A stretch of 64,000 bases of DNA, taken from assembly GCA_949752795.1 (NCBI GenBank), contig OX457056.1, forward strand, positions 203,609,654 through 203,673,653. Direction: 5' to 3'. The stretch comes from Hyperoodon ampullatus. Taxonomy: Eukaryota > Chordata > Mammalia > Artiodactyla > Ziphiidae. The notes below the pieces were generated by a model that was given only the letters and a program-made list of their open reading frames with translations, had not been told where the DNA came from and searched no databases. The translations under genes were made by a program, and so were the position numbers. Within the stretch, counting starts at the first letter, position 1; each line of letters opens with the position of its first letter. Positions 44,860-57,600 of this stretch are shown here, one piece after another.

Positions 44860-45110
44860 TTCCCAGCTTAGACATCACTTCCACCAGGAAGCCTTCCCTG
44901 AACACTCTGGCTAGATTAGATAGCCTCTGTATCCCCTCCTACTGCTGGCCTGCATTCCCCTCATGGCACTGATCACACTGGCTGTCAGGGCCTGTTTCCT
45001 TGTTAGCATCTGTTACTGCCTGGCTTACTCACCATTGTATCGCTGCCGCCAGTGCCTGGCTCACACAGTGGGCACTTGACAAATATTTTGAAATGAATGC
45101 AAGAATGGGC
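44860..45110 (+). repeat. L2 LINE 3' end
   Basis: TTCCACCAGGAAGCCTTCCC, TGATCACACTGGCTGTCAGG, CAGTGCCTGGCTCACACAG and a GACAAATATTTTGAAATGAAT end: the L2 3' terminus in sense. Confidence 0.88.
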
Positions 45111-45254
45111 TGATTCTCGGGAATTCAGACTTTTCTTCTATGGGCTCTTCAGGGCTGCTGCTACAGCCCCACTTTCTTTTCTTTGTCGAAATGACATTTC
45201 CTGCAAACCAGGCGCTCGGGCAAAGGCAAGAGAAGGTGAGAGCACTATGGAAAC

Positions 45255-45560
45255 GTTGGTTCATTCGTTCATTCCCTGATGGCACAGATGTTCTTTGGGT
45301 GCCTCCCAGGTACCAGGCCTCGTGCCAGCCTCTGGGGACAGACACGATTCCTGCCCTCCTTGTGCTTGTGGAGCTGATCACGGGGGCTGAGGTAGGTCAC
45401 AGTAGAGGAGGGTGGTCAGTTAGGCTGAGTGGAGTCAGGGAGGGCTTCCAGAAGGAGGGATTTGCTTTGAAGAATGGCAGGGAAGTGTGGATAGAGATGG
45501 GCTAGCTCTTGCGGGGTGGGCAGGAATCAGATGGAGCAGACAGAGCTGCCTGTGTGTGGG
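45255..45560 (-). repeat. L2 LINE 3' region
   Basis: GTTCATTCGTTCATTCCCTG and CAGGTACCAGGCCTCGTGCC then AGGGAGGGCTTCCAGAAGGAGG, antisense L2. Confidence 0.75.
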
Positions 45561-45634
45561 CAATAAAGCAAGGCTGACCAATGACAGTGTGGCCTGTGCG
45601 TGCGGAGGCCTTGACTATCAGGCTGAAGATGGAT

Positions 45635-45800
45635 TCAGAAGCTGTGGGCACCGCCGATCCTAGCTCTGCCACCCACAGACGAAAGACCTTGAGCAGGACA
45701 CGTCACTCCCCAAGTGCTAGTTCTAAGATGGGAACTGTGATGCCTGCCACCCGGGGTTGTCAGACCGCAGTGGCAAGGCACTTTGTAAAAGGAGCTGGCC
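45635..45800 (+). repeat. MIR relic
   Basis: ATCCTAGCTCTGCCACCCAC and AGACCTTGAGCAGGACACG, sense MIR. Confidence 0.6.
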
Positions 45801-47325
45801 CCAGTGACGGAGGGCTGGAGGGGCAGGCCCTGCCCAGTCAGGCTAAAAGGCGTGGGTGTCTGGAGGGAGCCTGTGGGAAAACAGGAAGGCGGTCCTGCTT
45901 CAGGCTTCTCTGTTTGGTAAATAATTAAATTCTTATCTCAGGTTTGTGGTGTCCACACTGCAGGACGCAGGTGGAGCCTCTGGGATCAGGTGCTGCATTA
46001 TCCAGAAAGTGGTGGGGTCCCCCCCGCCGGTCTCCTGGTCCTGGCGGGGGAGGCGGTGGTAAGGAGCAGTCTTCCAGGGTCTTCTTGTCGCTGACCGCAT
46101 CACTCCTTCTCCTCGTTTCTCTCTCTCTCTCCCCCTCTCCACGTTCTCGTTGTCTGGTTCCCCTCTACAGTCCCCCCTCTGCAGAAACGCAGGGCCTCGT
46201 GCCCCCTCCACCCCAGGCCCCTTGGCGCCGTCACCCTGCGCCTGCTGCACATTGCTGCCTGTTGAAACCCTTGTCCTCCCCAGGGCCTCTCCTCAAACAC
46301 CCACACCACCAGGAGGCCGGCACCCCCAAGCCTGCTGAGCCTCTCAGGGGGCCTTAGGGGAGCACCGACCTCTCCCTCACCCCATGGTACAGAGACAAAC
46401 AGTCGTTTTTTTCATTTTTAGTGCTTAATACTGAGACTGTGAAGGTCTGTTTAGTCTTGTCCAGCTAACATAAACCAGCCGGAACTGGGCCGTGGCAGGG
46501 AACTTTGCTCTAAGTTCCCTTATTTGGAATGAAATTCATTCTTTTTCACTGGGAGGCAGTGGGGTTTTGGGGAGGCCCCGCTGCACCCTCTCCCCAGGGT
46601 GTGGCCTGAGTGGCCCCTCCAAAGGTCACCAAGGTGTCTGTGGCACAGAGGTTGGCCCTAGGACACCAGCCACACCCAGTGCCTCTGGGATGGAGACGGT
46701 TTGGAGTCGTATTGTTCAATTCTGCCCTTTTACGGGAAGGAACTGAGGCTCGGATAGGAGAGGGCACCTGCCCAGAGCCACAGGGCGGATCGAAGCAGCT
46801 GGAGGTGTAGCATGCAGGGCTCCTGGCTCCCTGGCTCTCAGACCGCTCTGCTGTGCTGGGCGCCTTGGGCCTCGGAGCTGGTGGAGGTGGGGCTGCGAGC
46901 TGGCTGGGGTGAGGGCTGATGAATGTGGCTGGAAGTGGCCTACAGTCTGGGGATCTCCCAAGGCTTCTGGGGAAGCGGCTAACTGCAGAGGCCGGGGCAG
47001 TGAGCCGAGGGGAGGGGGCATGGAGAGGCGGCAGGGGAAGAAAAGGAGGGGTGGTGAGAGGAAAGGGAGCGGTGGCTGAGGGGTCTCGGAGAGCTGGGCT
47101 CTGGTCCCGCCTCTGCTGCGGTCACTGTGACTCTGGGCTCCCACCTCTCCTGGAGGCTCAGCCTTTTTGTGTGCATCTCCCAGGGTGTGCACTGGATGAA
47201 CAGAGGTCAGGGGGCGTCCCTTACCTGTGATGGGCTGTGGGAGCCAGCTCATCGGGTGGGTTACTGTCCCTCCCTATGCCCGGGGGCCCCTCCGTGTAAG
47301 AGGGTTGCGGCCTCTTTATGTTTTC
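45801..47325. other. NEURL1 intron 1, GC-rich unique sequence
   Basis: Contains a weak antisense MIR core near 46725-46800. No gene or exon found. Confidence 0.45.
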
Positions 47326-47329
47326 TCTG

Positions 47330-47500
47330 CAAGAGCATGAGCTTTAGAGCCAGAACGTGGGTTCCATTTTTGACTCTGATGCTTATTGGCTGGGCTACTA
47401 ATTATGGACAGAGATTTCAAAACCCAGGGCTCTAGAGGGAGCAGTGAGGGTCTTTGCAAGGATGACATGAACTCATGTATATCATAGGTCTCTACCGAGT
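47330..47500 (+). repeat. MIR relic
   Basis: AGCATGAGCTTTAGAGCCAG and TTGGCTGGGCTACTAATTATG, sense MIR. Confidence 0.6.
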
Positions 47501-47716
47501 GCCCAGTAACCAGAGTGGGGAACAGCCATTGACCTCCGAGCTGCACAGTGCACCCGGGCCAGCCTTGGGGCTCTGTGGCCCTGCTTCCTTTGTTCAATCC
47601 CAGGTCCCTACTGAAAACCAGCAAGTGCATGTTTAGATATTCTTTGTACAGGAAGCTCCCCCCAACCCCATTTGACATCCTTTAGAAAGAACTTCTCATT
47701 TATTCACTGATTCTTT

Positions 47717-47920
47717 TTTTTTTTTTTTTGCGGTACGCGGGCCTCTCACTGTTGTGGCCTCTCCCGTTGCGGAGCACAGGCTCCAGACGCACAGGCCCAG
47801 CGGCCACGGCTCACGGGCCCAGCCGCTCCGCAGCACGTGGGACTTCCCGGACCGGGGCACGAACCCGTGTCCCCTGCGTCGGCAGGCGGACTCTCAACCA
47901 CTGCGCCACCAGGGAAGCCC
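47717..47920 (-). mobile_element. Young CHR-type SINE
   Basis: TSD TATTCACTGATTCTTT at 47701-47716 and 47921-47936, exact 16 bp. Confidence 0.95.
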
Positions 47921-48309
47921 TATTCACTGATTCTTTACACAGAGAACACACAGCTGAGACATAGGGAGCTGTGACTGACCAGTGTAGGAATTCCCGAGAC
48001 TGGAGGAGGAAAGAGAGATGTTAGAAAGTGCAGGCCTGAGAAATCCTAACCAGAAGCCCCTGGTGCTGGGGAACAAAGGGTGAGAGACCTTGTGTCGTTC
48101 AGTATGAGCATTCCGTTCACTGCTCTCTTAGCAGTGACGCTAGTGCTAGTATCCAAGGCTGTTTATAAAGGTACGTTGAACATCTGCTTCTGCGTGGTTA
48201 GTGAGGCACTCATTTACCAAAGATCATCTCGTTGCCAAGAGCAAACCGTCACCGAGTGAAACATTAACTCAGCATTAAAAGTAGAAGGAGATTATGTATG
48301 GACCAATGT

Positions 48310-48460
48310 CCGCACAGGCCTGCGGCGTCTCTGGGCAGTGGGAGCCAGTGAAGGTTTTAGATTCACTTTCTGGATAGCTCAGTCTAGTGGTCCTGTGGAG
48401 GGTGGATTTAAGAGAGATACAGTGGGAGCAGGGAGACCAGTTATGATGGGAGTGTAGCTG
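48310..48460 (-). repeat. L2 LINE fragment
   Basis: GGGCAGTGGGAGCCAGTGAAG and GCAGGGAGACCAGTTATG, antisense L2. Confidence 0.65.
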
Positions 48461-48894
48461 TTACGGGGGAAGGATGCCAAAACCTGAACTGCAGTTTTGG
48501 TGAAAGAGAGGAAGGGACACATTTGAGACACATTTAGGAGGTGTGCCTGGCATCACTGGTACATGAATGGGGGCGGGGTGGGGGGTTAAGGAAGAGGGAA
48601 GAATCCAAGACGGTGCCCAGGTTTTCAGGTAGCTGGGAGGATGGTGATTCCACAGTACACCGGGCAGGAGAGGAGGATTGGAGGGGAAGATGGTGGGGAT
48701 GTGTCAGAGTTTGGGGATGTGTCAGAGGAGCCCTGAGACATTCTGGGGGAGTTGTTGGGTCGGCAGCTCCATGTGTGAGCTTGAAGCTCAGGGGAGAGGT
48801 TGTGGCTGCAGTGGGAGGAGAGCCAAGAAAGGGAAGAGGGCCAGAGAGGCTGAAGGAGGTTGTGGCAGTGGGGGTTTAGATGTTGTGATATGGC

Positions 48895-49475
48895 ATAGCA
48901 CCGTGGTTCTCAGACCTTAATCGGCCTATGGATTGCCTGGAAGCTTGAAAAACTGCGGGTTCCTGGGGCCCCCCTCCAGTTAATCCAGTTTAGTAAATCT
49001 GGCAGGGAGGGGAGCGTTCCTGGGATCTGCTGCTGCTTTTTTTTTAAAAAATAAATTTATTTATTTTTGGCTTCATTGGGTCTTCGTTGCTGCACGCGGG
49101 CTTTCTCTAGTTGCGGCGAGCGGGGGCTACTCTTCGTTGCGGTGCACAGGCTTCTCATTGCGGTGGCTTCTCTTGCTGTGGAGCATGGGCTCTAGGCGCG
49201 CAGGCTTCAGTAGTTGTGGCACGTGGGCTCAGTAGTTGTAGCTCACAGGCTCTAGAGTGCAAGCTTAGTAGTTGTCGCGCACGGGCTTAGTTGCTCTGCA
49301 GCATGTGGGGTCTCCCTGGACCAGGGATCGAACCTGTGTGCCTTGCATTGGCAGGTGGATTCTTAATCACTGCGCCACTAGGGAAGTCCATGGGATCTGC
49401 TTCTTAAAACAAGAAAATCAGGCAATACTAGTGTGAAGGATCCATGGACCATCCGTTGTGAAACACTTGTCTGGG
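48895..49475. mobile_element. MER5A-like relic split by a CHR-2-like SINE
   Basis: GTGGTTCTCAGACCTTAATCG on the left and TGTGAAACACTTG on the right. The SINE occupies 49032-49390. Confidence 0.7.
49032..49390 (-). mobile_element. CHR-2-like SINE
   Basis: Long form (about 350 bp) with repeated TAGTTGTGG-type units. TSD TGGGATCTGCT at 49021-49031 and 49391-49401, exact. Confidence 0.92.
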
Positions 49476-49494
49476 GGTCAGTCAGATCTGGGTT

Positions 49495-49705
49495 CAAATC
49501 TTGACTATTGGGTCTTGACTTTGGACAAATCTCTTGATCTTCCAAACCTGGATATCTTTGTCAGTTAGTAGGCATACTAGTTCCCACCTCGCAGGGCTAT
49601 CGTGTGAATTAAATGAAGTCACAGCTGTAGGTCATGTGGCTAAGGACCTGGTGCCTAGTAAGAGCTCAGTAAGGAGTAGGCATTTCTTGCTTATTACTAG
49701 AAGTT
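49495..49705 (+). repeat. MIR SINE
   Basis: GGTTCAAATCTTGACTATTG, GTGTGAATTAAATGAAGTC and GGTGCCTAGTAAGAGCTCAG, sense MIR. Confidence 0.8.
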
Positions 49706-50700
49706 CGAAGATGGTGAGCAATTGGACAGGGCAGGCTGCTGACCACACAGATGGGTCCGTCTCAGGGGAGCACTCCCCTGCCCAGAGTCTGCCTCTTGGT
49801 TGAGCTGACCCCAATTTCCATCTCCATTGTGTCTTGCCTGAGTTGATAGGACTGGGGGCTCCTGGCTCATCTCATCAAGTTCACAAAAACTCATGAATCA
49901 AATCAGATGTCAGTTTACTACTTCCCAGTGAGAAATGGACTGTCAGATGGACTGGACAGTGTGTCGACTATTGGCACCTTTTCCCCTTGCAGGAAGCTAC
50001 TCTAGTGCTGGGTGAACCTGGCATCCAACAGAGAGCTGGGGACACAATCTGAGGATTGAATGACCTTGGGCTCTGAACCCTGCCCAGGCCACTTCACCAA
50101 CAGAGAAATGCCTGCCAGGTGGACCCAACACTTGGACCAGCTCGGCAGGACATCATCTCCCTGGCTGTGCTCCATGGCCCCCACCACAGTTTGCCTTGGT
50201 GACACCCACTTTCTCCTGAATCCTCGGTAGCCAATGAATATGTCTTTGCTTTGGGTTTATTAATACCTCCAGTCAAGTCTCCTGTAAGTCCCAGGGGCTG
50301 TTTTGTCTCTTGATGGTAACTTTGCGTGCTCTGATCCATGACCAGTCAATTTCTTAGACTAAAACTCAGGGAAAGCTTATTGCCAAGTGCCATGGGGGCC
50401 ACCTCATTGTGGCCTCCTCTCCACTTACTGCCCATACGGCGTTTCAAGAAGGAGGGAGTGGGTTGAGTCAATGATGGCGCCTCTCATACCTCTGGGGGCC
50501 GGTTGGGTCTGGTTACCCTCCATAGAAATTAAGGAACCCCTTAAGGACTTCTCTAGAAGACCCCCAGTCCTCCTCCTGAACCTGTGTGGTTTTGGACCCC
50601 CCTGTCACGGACATCACACTGCATCCTCCTCATCATTTTTGTCACCGTTTTAAACTCTAACACCATCACCAGCAACAGATGCTTTAAAAACAGTTTATTG
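49706..50700. other. NEURL1 intron 1, unique
   Basis: Nothing identified. Confidence 0.45.
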
Positions 50701-50727
50701 CTTAAGTTATAAGAGTAATACCGTTTG

Positions 50728-51061
50728 GGGCGTCCCTGGCGGTGCAGTGGTTAAGAATCTGGCTGCCAGTGCAGGGGACATGGGTTCAAGCCCTGGTCCA
50801 GGAAGATCCCACATGCCACGGAGCAACTAAGCCTGTGCACCACAACTACTGAGCCTGCGCTCTGGAGCCCGTGAGCCACAACTACTGAGCCCACGTGCCA
50901 CATCTTCTGAGGCCCGCGTGCCTAGAGCCTGTGCTCTGCAACAAGACAAGCCCCGGCAATGAGAAGCCCGCGCACCGCAATGAAGAGTGGCCCCTGCTCG
51001 CCACAACTAGAGAAAGCCCGTGCGCAGCAACGAAGAGCCAATGCAGCCAAAAAAAAAAAAA
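50728..51061 (+). mobile_element. CHR-2-like SINE (sense to NEURL1)
   Basis: Begins GGGCGTCCCTGGCGGTGCAG and ends in an A-tail. TSD AAGAGTAATACCGTTTG at 50711-50727 and 51062-51078, exact 17 bp. Confidence 0.95.
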
Positions 51062-51623
51062 AAGAGTAATACCGTTTGACTAACATCTCCTTGGTTCTCC
51101 CACCCCTCAGTCTCTGGCAGCCACCATTCTACTCTCTGCTTTTATGAGTTTGACTTTTTTAGATTTCACATATAAGTGAGATCATGCAGGACTTGTCTCT
51201 GGCTTATTTTATTTAGCATAATGTCCTCTAGATTCTTGTATGTTGTCCCAAATGGCAGGACAATATTCTTAAAAAAGGAGTATAGCATAATGGACTAATA
51301 TTCCATTGTGTATATGTACCACATTTTCTTTATTGATTCATCTGTAGATGGACACTTAGGTTGTTTCCATATCTTGGCTATTGTGAATAGTGCTGCAATG
51401 AACATGGAGGTGCAGGTAACTCTTTGATATAGTGATTTTATTTCCTTTGGATATGTACACAGAAGTTGGATTACTGGATCATATCATGGTTCTATTTTTA
51501 ATTTTTCGAGGAACCTCCTTGCTGTTTTCTGTAGAGGTTGTATCAATTTACATTCCCACCAACAGTGTACAAGGGTTCCCTTTTCTCCCCATCTTCATCA
51601 ATATTTGCTGTTTCTTGTCTTTT

Positions 51624-51744
51624 TTTGTGGGGGGGCGGGGAGCACTGTGTGCCCTGAGGGATCCTAGTTCCCTGACCAGGGAGCGAACCCAGGGCCCCGC
51701 AGTGAGAGCGCCAAGTCCTAACCACTGGACCTCCAGGGAATTCC
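51624..51744 (-). mobile_element. Short tRNA-derived SINE in L1
   Basis: Poly-T, G run, body ending CCTCCAGGGAATTCC. TSD TGCTGTTTCTTGTCTTTT at 51606-51623 and 51745-51762, exact. Confidence 0.88.
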
Positions 51745-52624
51745 TGCTGTTTCTTGTCTTTTGATGACAGCCATTCTAACAGGTGTGGGGTGATATCTCA
51801 TGGTTTTGATTTGCATGTCCCTGATGATTAGTGATGTTGAGCACCTTCTTGTGTACCTGCTGGCCATTAGTATGTCTTCTTTGAAAAAGCCTCTATTCAG
51901 GTCTTTTGCGCATTTTTTAAAAATCGGGTTGTTTTTTGTTACTGAGTTATTTGAGTTCCTTATATATTTTAGATATTAACCTCTTATCAGATGTGTGGCT
52001 TGCATATATTTTCTCCCATTCTGTAGGTTGTCTCTGCACTCTGTTGATTCCTTCCTTTGCTGTGCAGAAGCTTTTTAGTTTGATATAATCCCACTTATTT
52101 ATTTTTGCTTTTGTTGCCTGTGCTTTTGGATCATACCCCCAAAAACATTGTCAAGACCAATGTCAAGCTTTTCCCCGGTGTTTTCTTACAGGAGCTTTAC
52201 AGTTTCAGATCTTATGTTTAAGTCTTTAATCCATTTTGAGTTGATTTTTGTATATGGTGTGAGATAGGGGTCCAGTTTCATAATTCTGCACATGGATATC
52301 TGGTTTTCCCAATACTATTTATTTAGAGACTGTCCTTTCTCCATCTTGTGTTCTTGTCACCCTTGTTGAAGATCAGTTGGCCGTAAGTGCTTGGATTTAT
52401 TTGTTGGCTCTCTGTTCTGTTCTGTTGGTCTGTATGTCTGTTTTTATGCCAGTATCATACTGTTTTGATTACTTTAGCTTTGTTATGGTTTGAAATCAGG
52501 AAGTGTGATGCCTCTAGCTTTGCTCTTCTTGCTCAAGACTGGTTTAGCTCCTCGGGGTCTTTTGTGGTTCCACATGGATTTTAGGATTGTTTTTCTATTT
52601 TTGTGAAAAATTCCATTGGAATTT

Positions 52625-52914
52625 CTAATTAATTTATATTTATTTATTTTTGGCTGCATTGGGTCTTTGTTGCTGTGTGTGGGCTTTCTCTAGTTGTGGC
52701 GAGGGGGGGCTGCTCTTCGTTGTGGTGTGCGGGCTTCTCATTGCTGTGGCTTCTCTTGTTGCAGAGCACGGGCTCTAGGCACGCGGGCTCAGTAGTTGTG
52801 GCGCACAGGCTTAGTTGCTCCGCGGCACGTGGGATCTCCCCGGACCAGGGCTCGAACCCGTGTTGCCTGCATTGGCAGGTGGATTCTTAACCACTGCACC
52901 ACCAGGGAAGTCCC
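52625..52914 (-). mobile_element. CHR-2-like SINE in L1
   Basis: TSD TCCATTGGAATTT at 52612-52624 and 52915-52927, exact. Confidence 0.92.
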
Positions 52915-53193
52915 TCCATTGGAATTTTGATAAGGATTGCTTTGGGTGGTATGGACATTTTAACAATATTAATTCTTCCAATTCATGAGCACTAGATATC
53001 TTTCCATTTTTTTGTGTCTTATTGAATTTCTTTCATCAATGTTTTACAGTTTTCAGTGTACAGATTTTTCACCTCCTTGGTTAAATATATCCCTGAGTAT
53101 TTTGTTCTTTTTGATGCCATTGTAAATGGGATTACTTTCTTAATTTCTTTTTCAGATCGTATCTTGCAGTTGTCTTGCCTATATATAATTTTA

Positions 53194-53414
53194 TTTTATT
53201 TTTATTTATTTATTTATCTTTTGCGGTACGCGGGCCTCTCAGTGTTGTGGCCTCTCCCATTGCGGAGCACAGGCTCCGGACGTGCCGGCTCAGCGGCCAT
53301 GGCTCACGGGCCCAGCCGCTCCACGACATGTGGGATCTTCCTGGACCAGGGCACAAACCTGCGTCCCCCGCATCAGCAGGCTGACTCTCAACCACTGCGC
53401 CACCAGGGAAGCCC
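53194..53414 (-). mobile_element. Young CHR-type SINE in L1
   Basis: TSD TATATATAATTTTA at 53180-53193 and 53415-53428, exact. Confidence 0.94.
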
Positions 53415-53494
53415 TATATATAATTTTAAAGCATTTTTTGTGTGTGCGGGGTCCAGCAATTAGAGAACCCTTTCAAAGCATTCAACTTATTTTT

Positions 53495-54313
53495 TTATTG
53501 TTTATATTTTTAAAATAATTGTAGTAAAATACACAAAACATAAAATTTGCCACCTTAACCATTTTTAGGTGTACAGTTTAGTGGCATTAAATACGTTCAC
53601 GTTGTTTTGCAACTATTACCACCAGTCATCTCCAGAACTTTTTCATCTTCCCCAACTGAAACTCTATACTCATTAAACAATAATTCCTCATTCCCTCTTG
53701 CCCTCAGGCCCTGGCAATCACCATTCTACTTTCTGTCTCTATGGATTTGACTACTCCAGGTGCCTCATATAATTGGAATCATACAGTATTTGTCCTTTTG
53801 TGACTGGTTCATTTCACTTAGCCTAATGTTTGCAAAGTTCATCCATATTGTAGCATATGTCAGAATTTTCTTCCTTTTGAGAGCTGAATAATATTTCAAT
53901 TATTATTTTGTTCATTCATTCATCTGTGTTGCATTGTTTCTATCTTTTAGCTATTGTGAAAAATGCTGCTGTGAATATAGGTGTACAAGTATCCATTTGA
54001 GACCTCACTTTTTTTTTTTTTTTTTTTTTTGCGCTACGCGGGCCTCTCACTGCTGTGGCCTCTCCTGTTGCGGAGCACAGGCTCTGGACGCGCAGGCTCA
54101 GCGGCCATGGCTCACGGGCCTAGCCGCTGCATGGCATGTGGGATCTTCCCAGACCGGGGCACGAACCCGTGTCCCCTGCATTGGCAGGCGGACTCTCAAC
54201 CACTGCGCCACCAGGGAAGACCGAGACCTCACTTTTAATTCTTTTGTGTATGAACCCAGAAGTGGAATTGTTGGATCATATGGTAATTCTGTTTTTCATT
54301 TTTTGAGGAACTG
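53495..54313 (-). mobile_element. L1 3' end with its own target duplication
   Basis: AATTGTAGTAAAATACACAAAAC at the 3' end. TSD ATTCAACTTATTTTT at 53480-53494 and 54314-54328. A CHR SINE lies inside at 54013-54222. Confidence 0.88.
54013..54222 (-). mobile_element. Young CHR-type SINE
   Basis: TSD GAGACCTCACTTTT at 53999-54012 and 54223-54236, exact. Confidence 0.94.
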
Positions 54314-54384
54314 ATTCAACTTATTTTTAACAGAAACAACAATTTTCTTTCCCCACCCCTCCTCTCACTTCCATATTTAATGGA

Positions 54385-55975
54385 TTGTAAAAAGCAGCTT
54401 TATCGAAACATAATTGACATACAATATGCGTACTGCACATGTTTATAATGTACAATTTGATGTGTTTTGACATACGTATATATTCATTAGCACCATCAAG
54501 TTAATGAACATTTCCATCACCCTCATACGTTTCCTGTGCCTTTAGTAATCCCTCTCTTCTACTCCTCCCTGCCTCTTGCCCCCATACTCAAGTAACCACG
54601 GATCTGCTTTCTGTCATTAAAGATTAGTTTGCGTTTTTTGAGAGTTCAGTGTAAATGGAATGAGATAGAATGTACCTACTTTTCCTCTGGCTTCTTCCAC
54701 TCAGTATACTTATTTTGAGATTCATCCATGTTGTGATGTGTATTCATAGTTCATTCTTTTTTATAGCTTAGTGGTATTCCATGGTATGGATGTACAATCT
54801 GTTTATCTGTATACCCGTTGATGGGCATTTGGCCTCTTTTCAAGTTTATGCCATTACAAATAATGTTGCTAAGAACATTTATGTACAGATCTATGTATGG
54901 ACATATATTTCCTGATTTTTTGGGTAAACACCTAGAAGTGGAATGGATTGATCATATGGTACGTGTATGTTTAACTTAAAAGAAACTGTCAAACTGTTCT
55001 CTAAAATAGTTGTACCATTTATATTTTCACCAGCAGATTTTGAGAGTTCTAATTTCTCCACCTTCTCACCAGCACTTGGTATGCTCAGTCATTTTAGTTT
55101 GGACCATTCTAATAGGTGTGTAGTGGTACCTCACCAGGGTTTTAATTTGCATTTCCCTAGTGACTGATGATATTGAACACTTTTTTTTTAATATGCTTAT
55201 TTACCATCTGTATATCTACTTTGGCGAAGTGTCTTTTGAAATTTTTGTCCACTATTTTTTCCAGCTTTTGAAATATAATTGACACATAATATTGTGTAGG
55301 TTTAAGGTATTCAACGTGTTGATTTGATACATTTATATACTGAAAATTGATTGCCTCCATAGCATTAGCTGTGACCTCCATCCCAACATATAGTTACCAT
55401 TTTGTTTTTGTGGTGGTCACACAGGTGCCATTTCTTTTCTGTGGTGAGAACATTTAAGATCTACCCTCTTAGCAACATTCAAGTATATCATGCAGTATTT
55501 TTAGCTATAATCACCATGCTGTTTATTAGATCCCCAAGCTCGCTAATCTCATAACAGAAGTTTGTACCCTGTGACTGACATCTCCCCATTTCCCCCACCC
55601 CCAACCCCTGGTAACCACCACTCTCTTCTCTGTTTCTCTGAGTTTGATTATTTTAGATTCCACATTTAAGTGGGATCATACAGTATATGTCTTTCTCTCT
55701 CTGACTTCTTTCACTTAGGATAATGCCTTCAAGTTTCATCCAACTTGTCACAAACAGCAGGATTTCCTTCTTTCTCATTGGCCTATTATTTTTTATTGAG
55801 TTGTCTTCTTTTGAGTTTTGAGAGTTCTTTATATATTCTAGATTCTACATTAGATATGTACTTTGTAGTAATTTTTTCCCTGTGGCTTTTCTTTTCATTC
55901 ATTCTTTTCATTCTCTTAAAAGAGACTTTTGATACGTTTTATGTAATATTTAAATAAATTACATAGTTTTCTGGC
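54385..55975 (-). mobile_element. L1 3' region, interrupted by another L1
   Basis: CAGCTTTATCGAAACATAATTG at the 3' end; the text breaks near 55260 and resumes near 55780 (TTTTTATTGAGTTGTCTTC). Confidence 0.8.
55262..55780 (-). mobile_element. L1 3' fragment nested in the preceding L1
   Basis: TTTTGAAATATAATTGACAC start of 3' end, then CACATTTAAGTGGGATCAT and TTCATCCAACTTGTCACA. Flanks ACTATTTTTT and ATTATTTTTT suggest the target site. Confidence 0.7.
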
Positions 55976-55980
55976 ATCTC

Positions 55981-57180
55981 AACCCGTCATAAACAAGTTC
56001 ATAAACAACTTCTTGTATTGAGCATACAGTTCAGCTGGAGGGAGCAGCAGGTGCACAGCCACACCAGGGAAGACCTCACCAGTTTTGAAGTCTATGTGCT
56101 GTGGCATCAATCATGTGTTCCAGAGGGAATGGAGCTCACCATTACAGCTGAGGTCCCAGTTTTTATTTGGGGTGGCAATGTGTCCAGTGAAAAGACTAGA
56201 TGTTCCACCTTCCCTTACAGCTTGGTTTAGCCATGTGACTACATTCTGGTTAATGAAATGTAAATTAGAATTGTTGGGTGGACTTTGAGTAAGTCTCCTT
56301 TAAAGAGGGGCAGATAGCCGATGTAGGTCCTTTGATTTTGGTTTTCTGTGTTCCTCCTGCTTCCTACCTGGAATATGAACAAGGTGGCTGGAGCTTCAGC
56401 AGCTAACTTGGACCATGAGGCAACCTTGGAATGGTGGGGTAGAAAGATAGAAGAAGCCTGGTCCCTGATGACTGCAGAGCTGCCACACTAGCCTTGGGCT
56501 GCATGCGTGCAGACTTCTATGTGAGAGGAAACACCTTATGTGTTTAAAAGTCTATGTTATCCCTGTTTTTTGTTACTAGCAAATCCAGTTTCTAAAGGAA
56601 TTTGGTTAATATGGCAAGGAGTCAAGGGGAAGTCAGTTCTACTTGCATATATATTTATATCATCGAGATCATATTGTTAGAATACTTTTTATTCCTGCTT
56701 TTCATACATTATCATTACTACTGTTTTCTTCATCATCACAACCATCTTCAGCTTTATCATCCTCCTCTTCATATTGTTATTATTTTGAATAATAGTCATT
56801 TTCATTATTGTAACAGTCTTTGAGAGGATTTGCTTCTTGTTGATGGAGGACTGTTTGTGTGTAAAATGTGTTTCTCTTGTTAAATATCCCATGGGTGGGG
56901 GGGCGGTAAAGAAATGGGAGGGAGTCTGAGGGAGGCTTTGCCATTGAGAACATCTGTGGAAATGGGTAGACTTGGTACTCAGATCTTGGGCAGCTTCGGT
57001 GTTCATTGGGAGTGGGCTGTGTCAATCATTTCTGCCCTGCAAATAGCCAGCATTGCTCCCACATGGGGAAGCCCTCCAGGTGTGTAAATGAAACAACAGG
57101 ATTGGCTGGTGGGGCAGGTCTGAGTCAGCCGTTGCCTATAAAGAAAGGCAGAGGAGATTAAACTTGATGGCGTAAGAAAT
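55981..57180. other. NEURL1 intron 1; probable old unclassified repeat at 56010-56320
   Basis: GCCATGTGACTACATTCTGG and TAATGAAATGTAAATTAGAA look like an old interspersed repeat I cannot name. The rest is AT-rich unique sequence. Confidence 0.4.
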
Positions 57181-57200
57181 GAGAAATGATTGAAAGTTTT

Positions 57201-57327
57201 CTTTTTTCTTGGCTGCGCTGTGTGGCCGTGGCTTGCAGGATCTCAGTTCCCTGACCAGGGATTGAACCCGGACCATGGCAGTGAAAGTGCAGAATCCTAA
57301 CCACTAGACTCCCACCAGGGAACTCCC
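57201..57327 (-). mobile_element. Short tRNA-derived SINE
   Basis: CTTTTTTCTTGGCTGCGCTG to CACCAGGGAACTCCC. TSD AAATGATTGAAAGTTTT (57184-57200) and AAATGATTGAAGTTTT (57328-57343), one base apart. Confidence 0.88.
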
Positions 57328-57344
57328 AAATGATTGAAGTTTTT

Positions 57345-57600
57345 TGAGTAGGGGAGTAGCAGGGTTTGTGTAGGAAGGATTGGGGATGGGCTGGAGGGGA
57401 CTCAAAGGTGGGTTGGCCACTTAGGAGGCTCTCATGGTGGTCCAGGCATGAAGTGGTGAAGGTCCATTGTTACGCGGGTCAGGTATTATTAAGTGGACAT
57501 CAGGAGAGGAGTAAACATGCAAAAATAATTTTTAAAATAGAGGAAATGTCTGTGTGAGGAAAAATAGGAAGGAAATGAGGAGAGGCTGGATGAGCCATTA
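57345..57600 (-). repeat. L2 LINE fragment
   Basis: GGTGGTCCAGGCATGAAGTGG and surrounding text, degraded antisense L2. Confidence 0.45.

Larger units (their letters stand above)
51079..53480 (-). mobile_element. L1 (minus strand), split by three SINEs
   Basis: Antisense L1 3' UTR and ORF2 text (TTCTACTCTCTGCTTTTATG, GCATTTTTTAAAAATCGGG, GGACATTTTAACAATATTAA, GTTAAATATATCCCTGAGTA). Interrupted at 51624-51744, 52625-52914 and 53194-53414. Confidence 0.9.
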
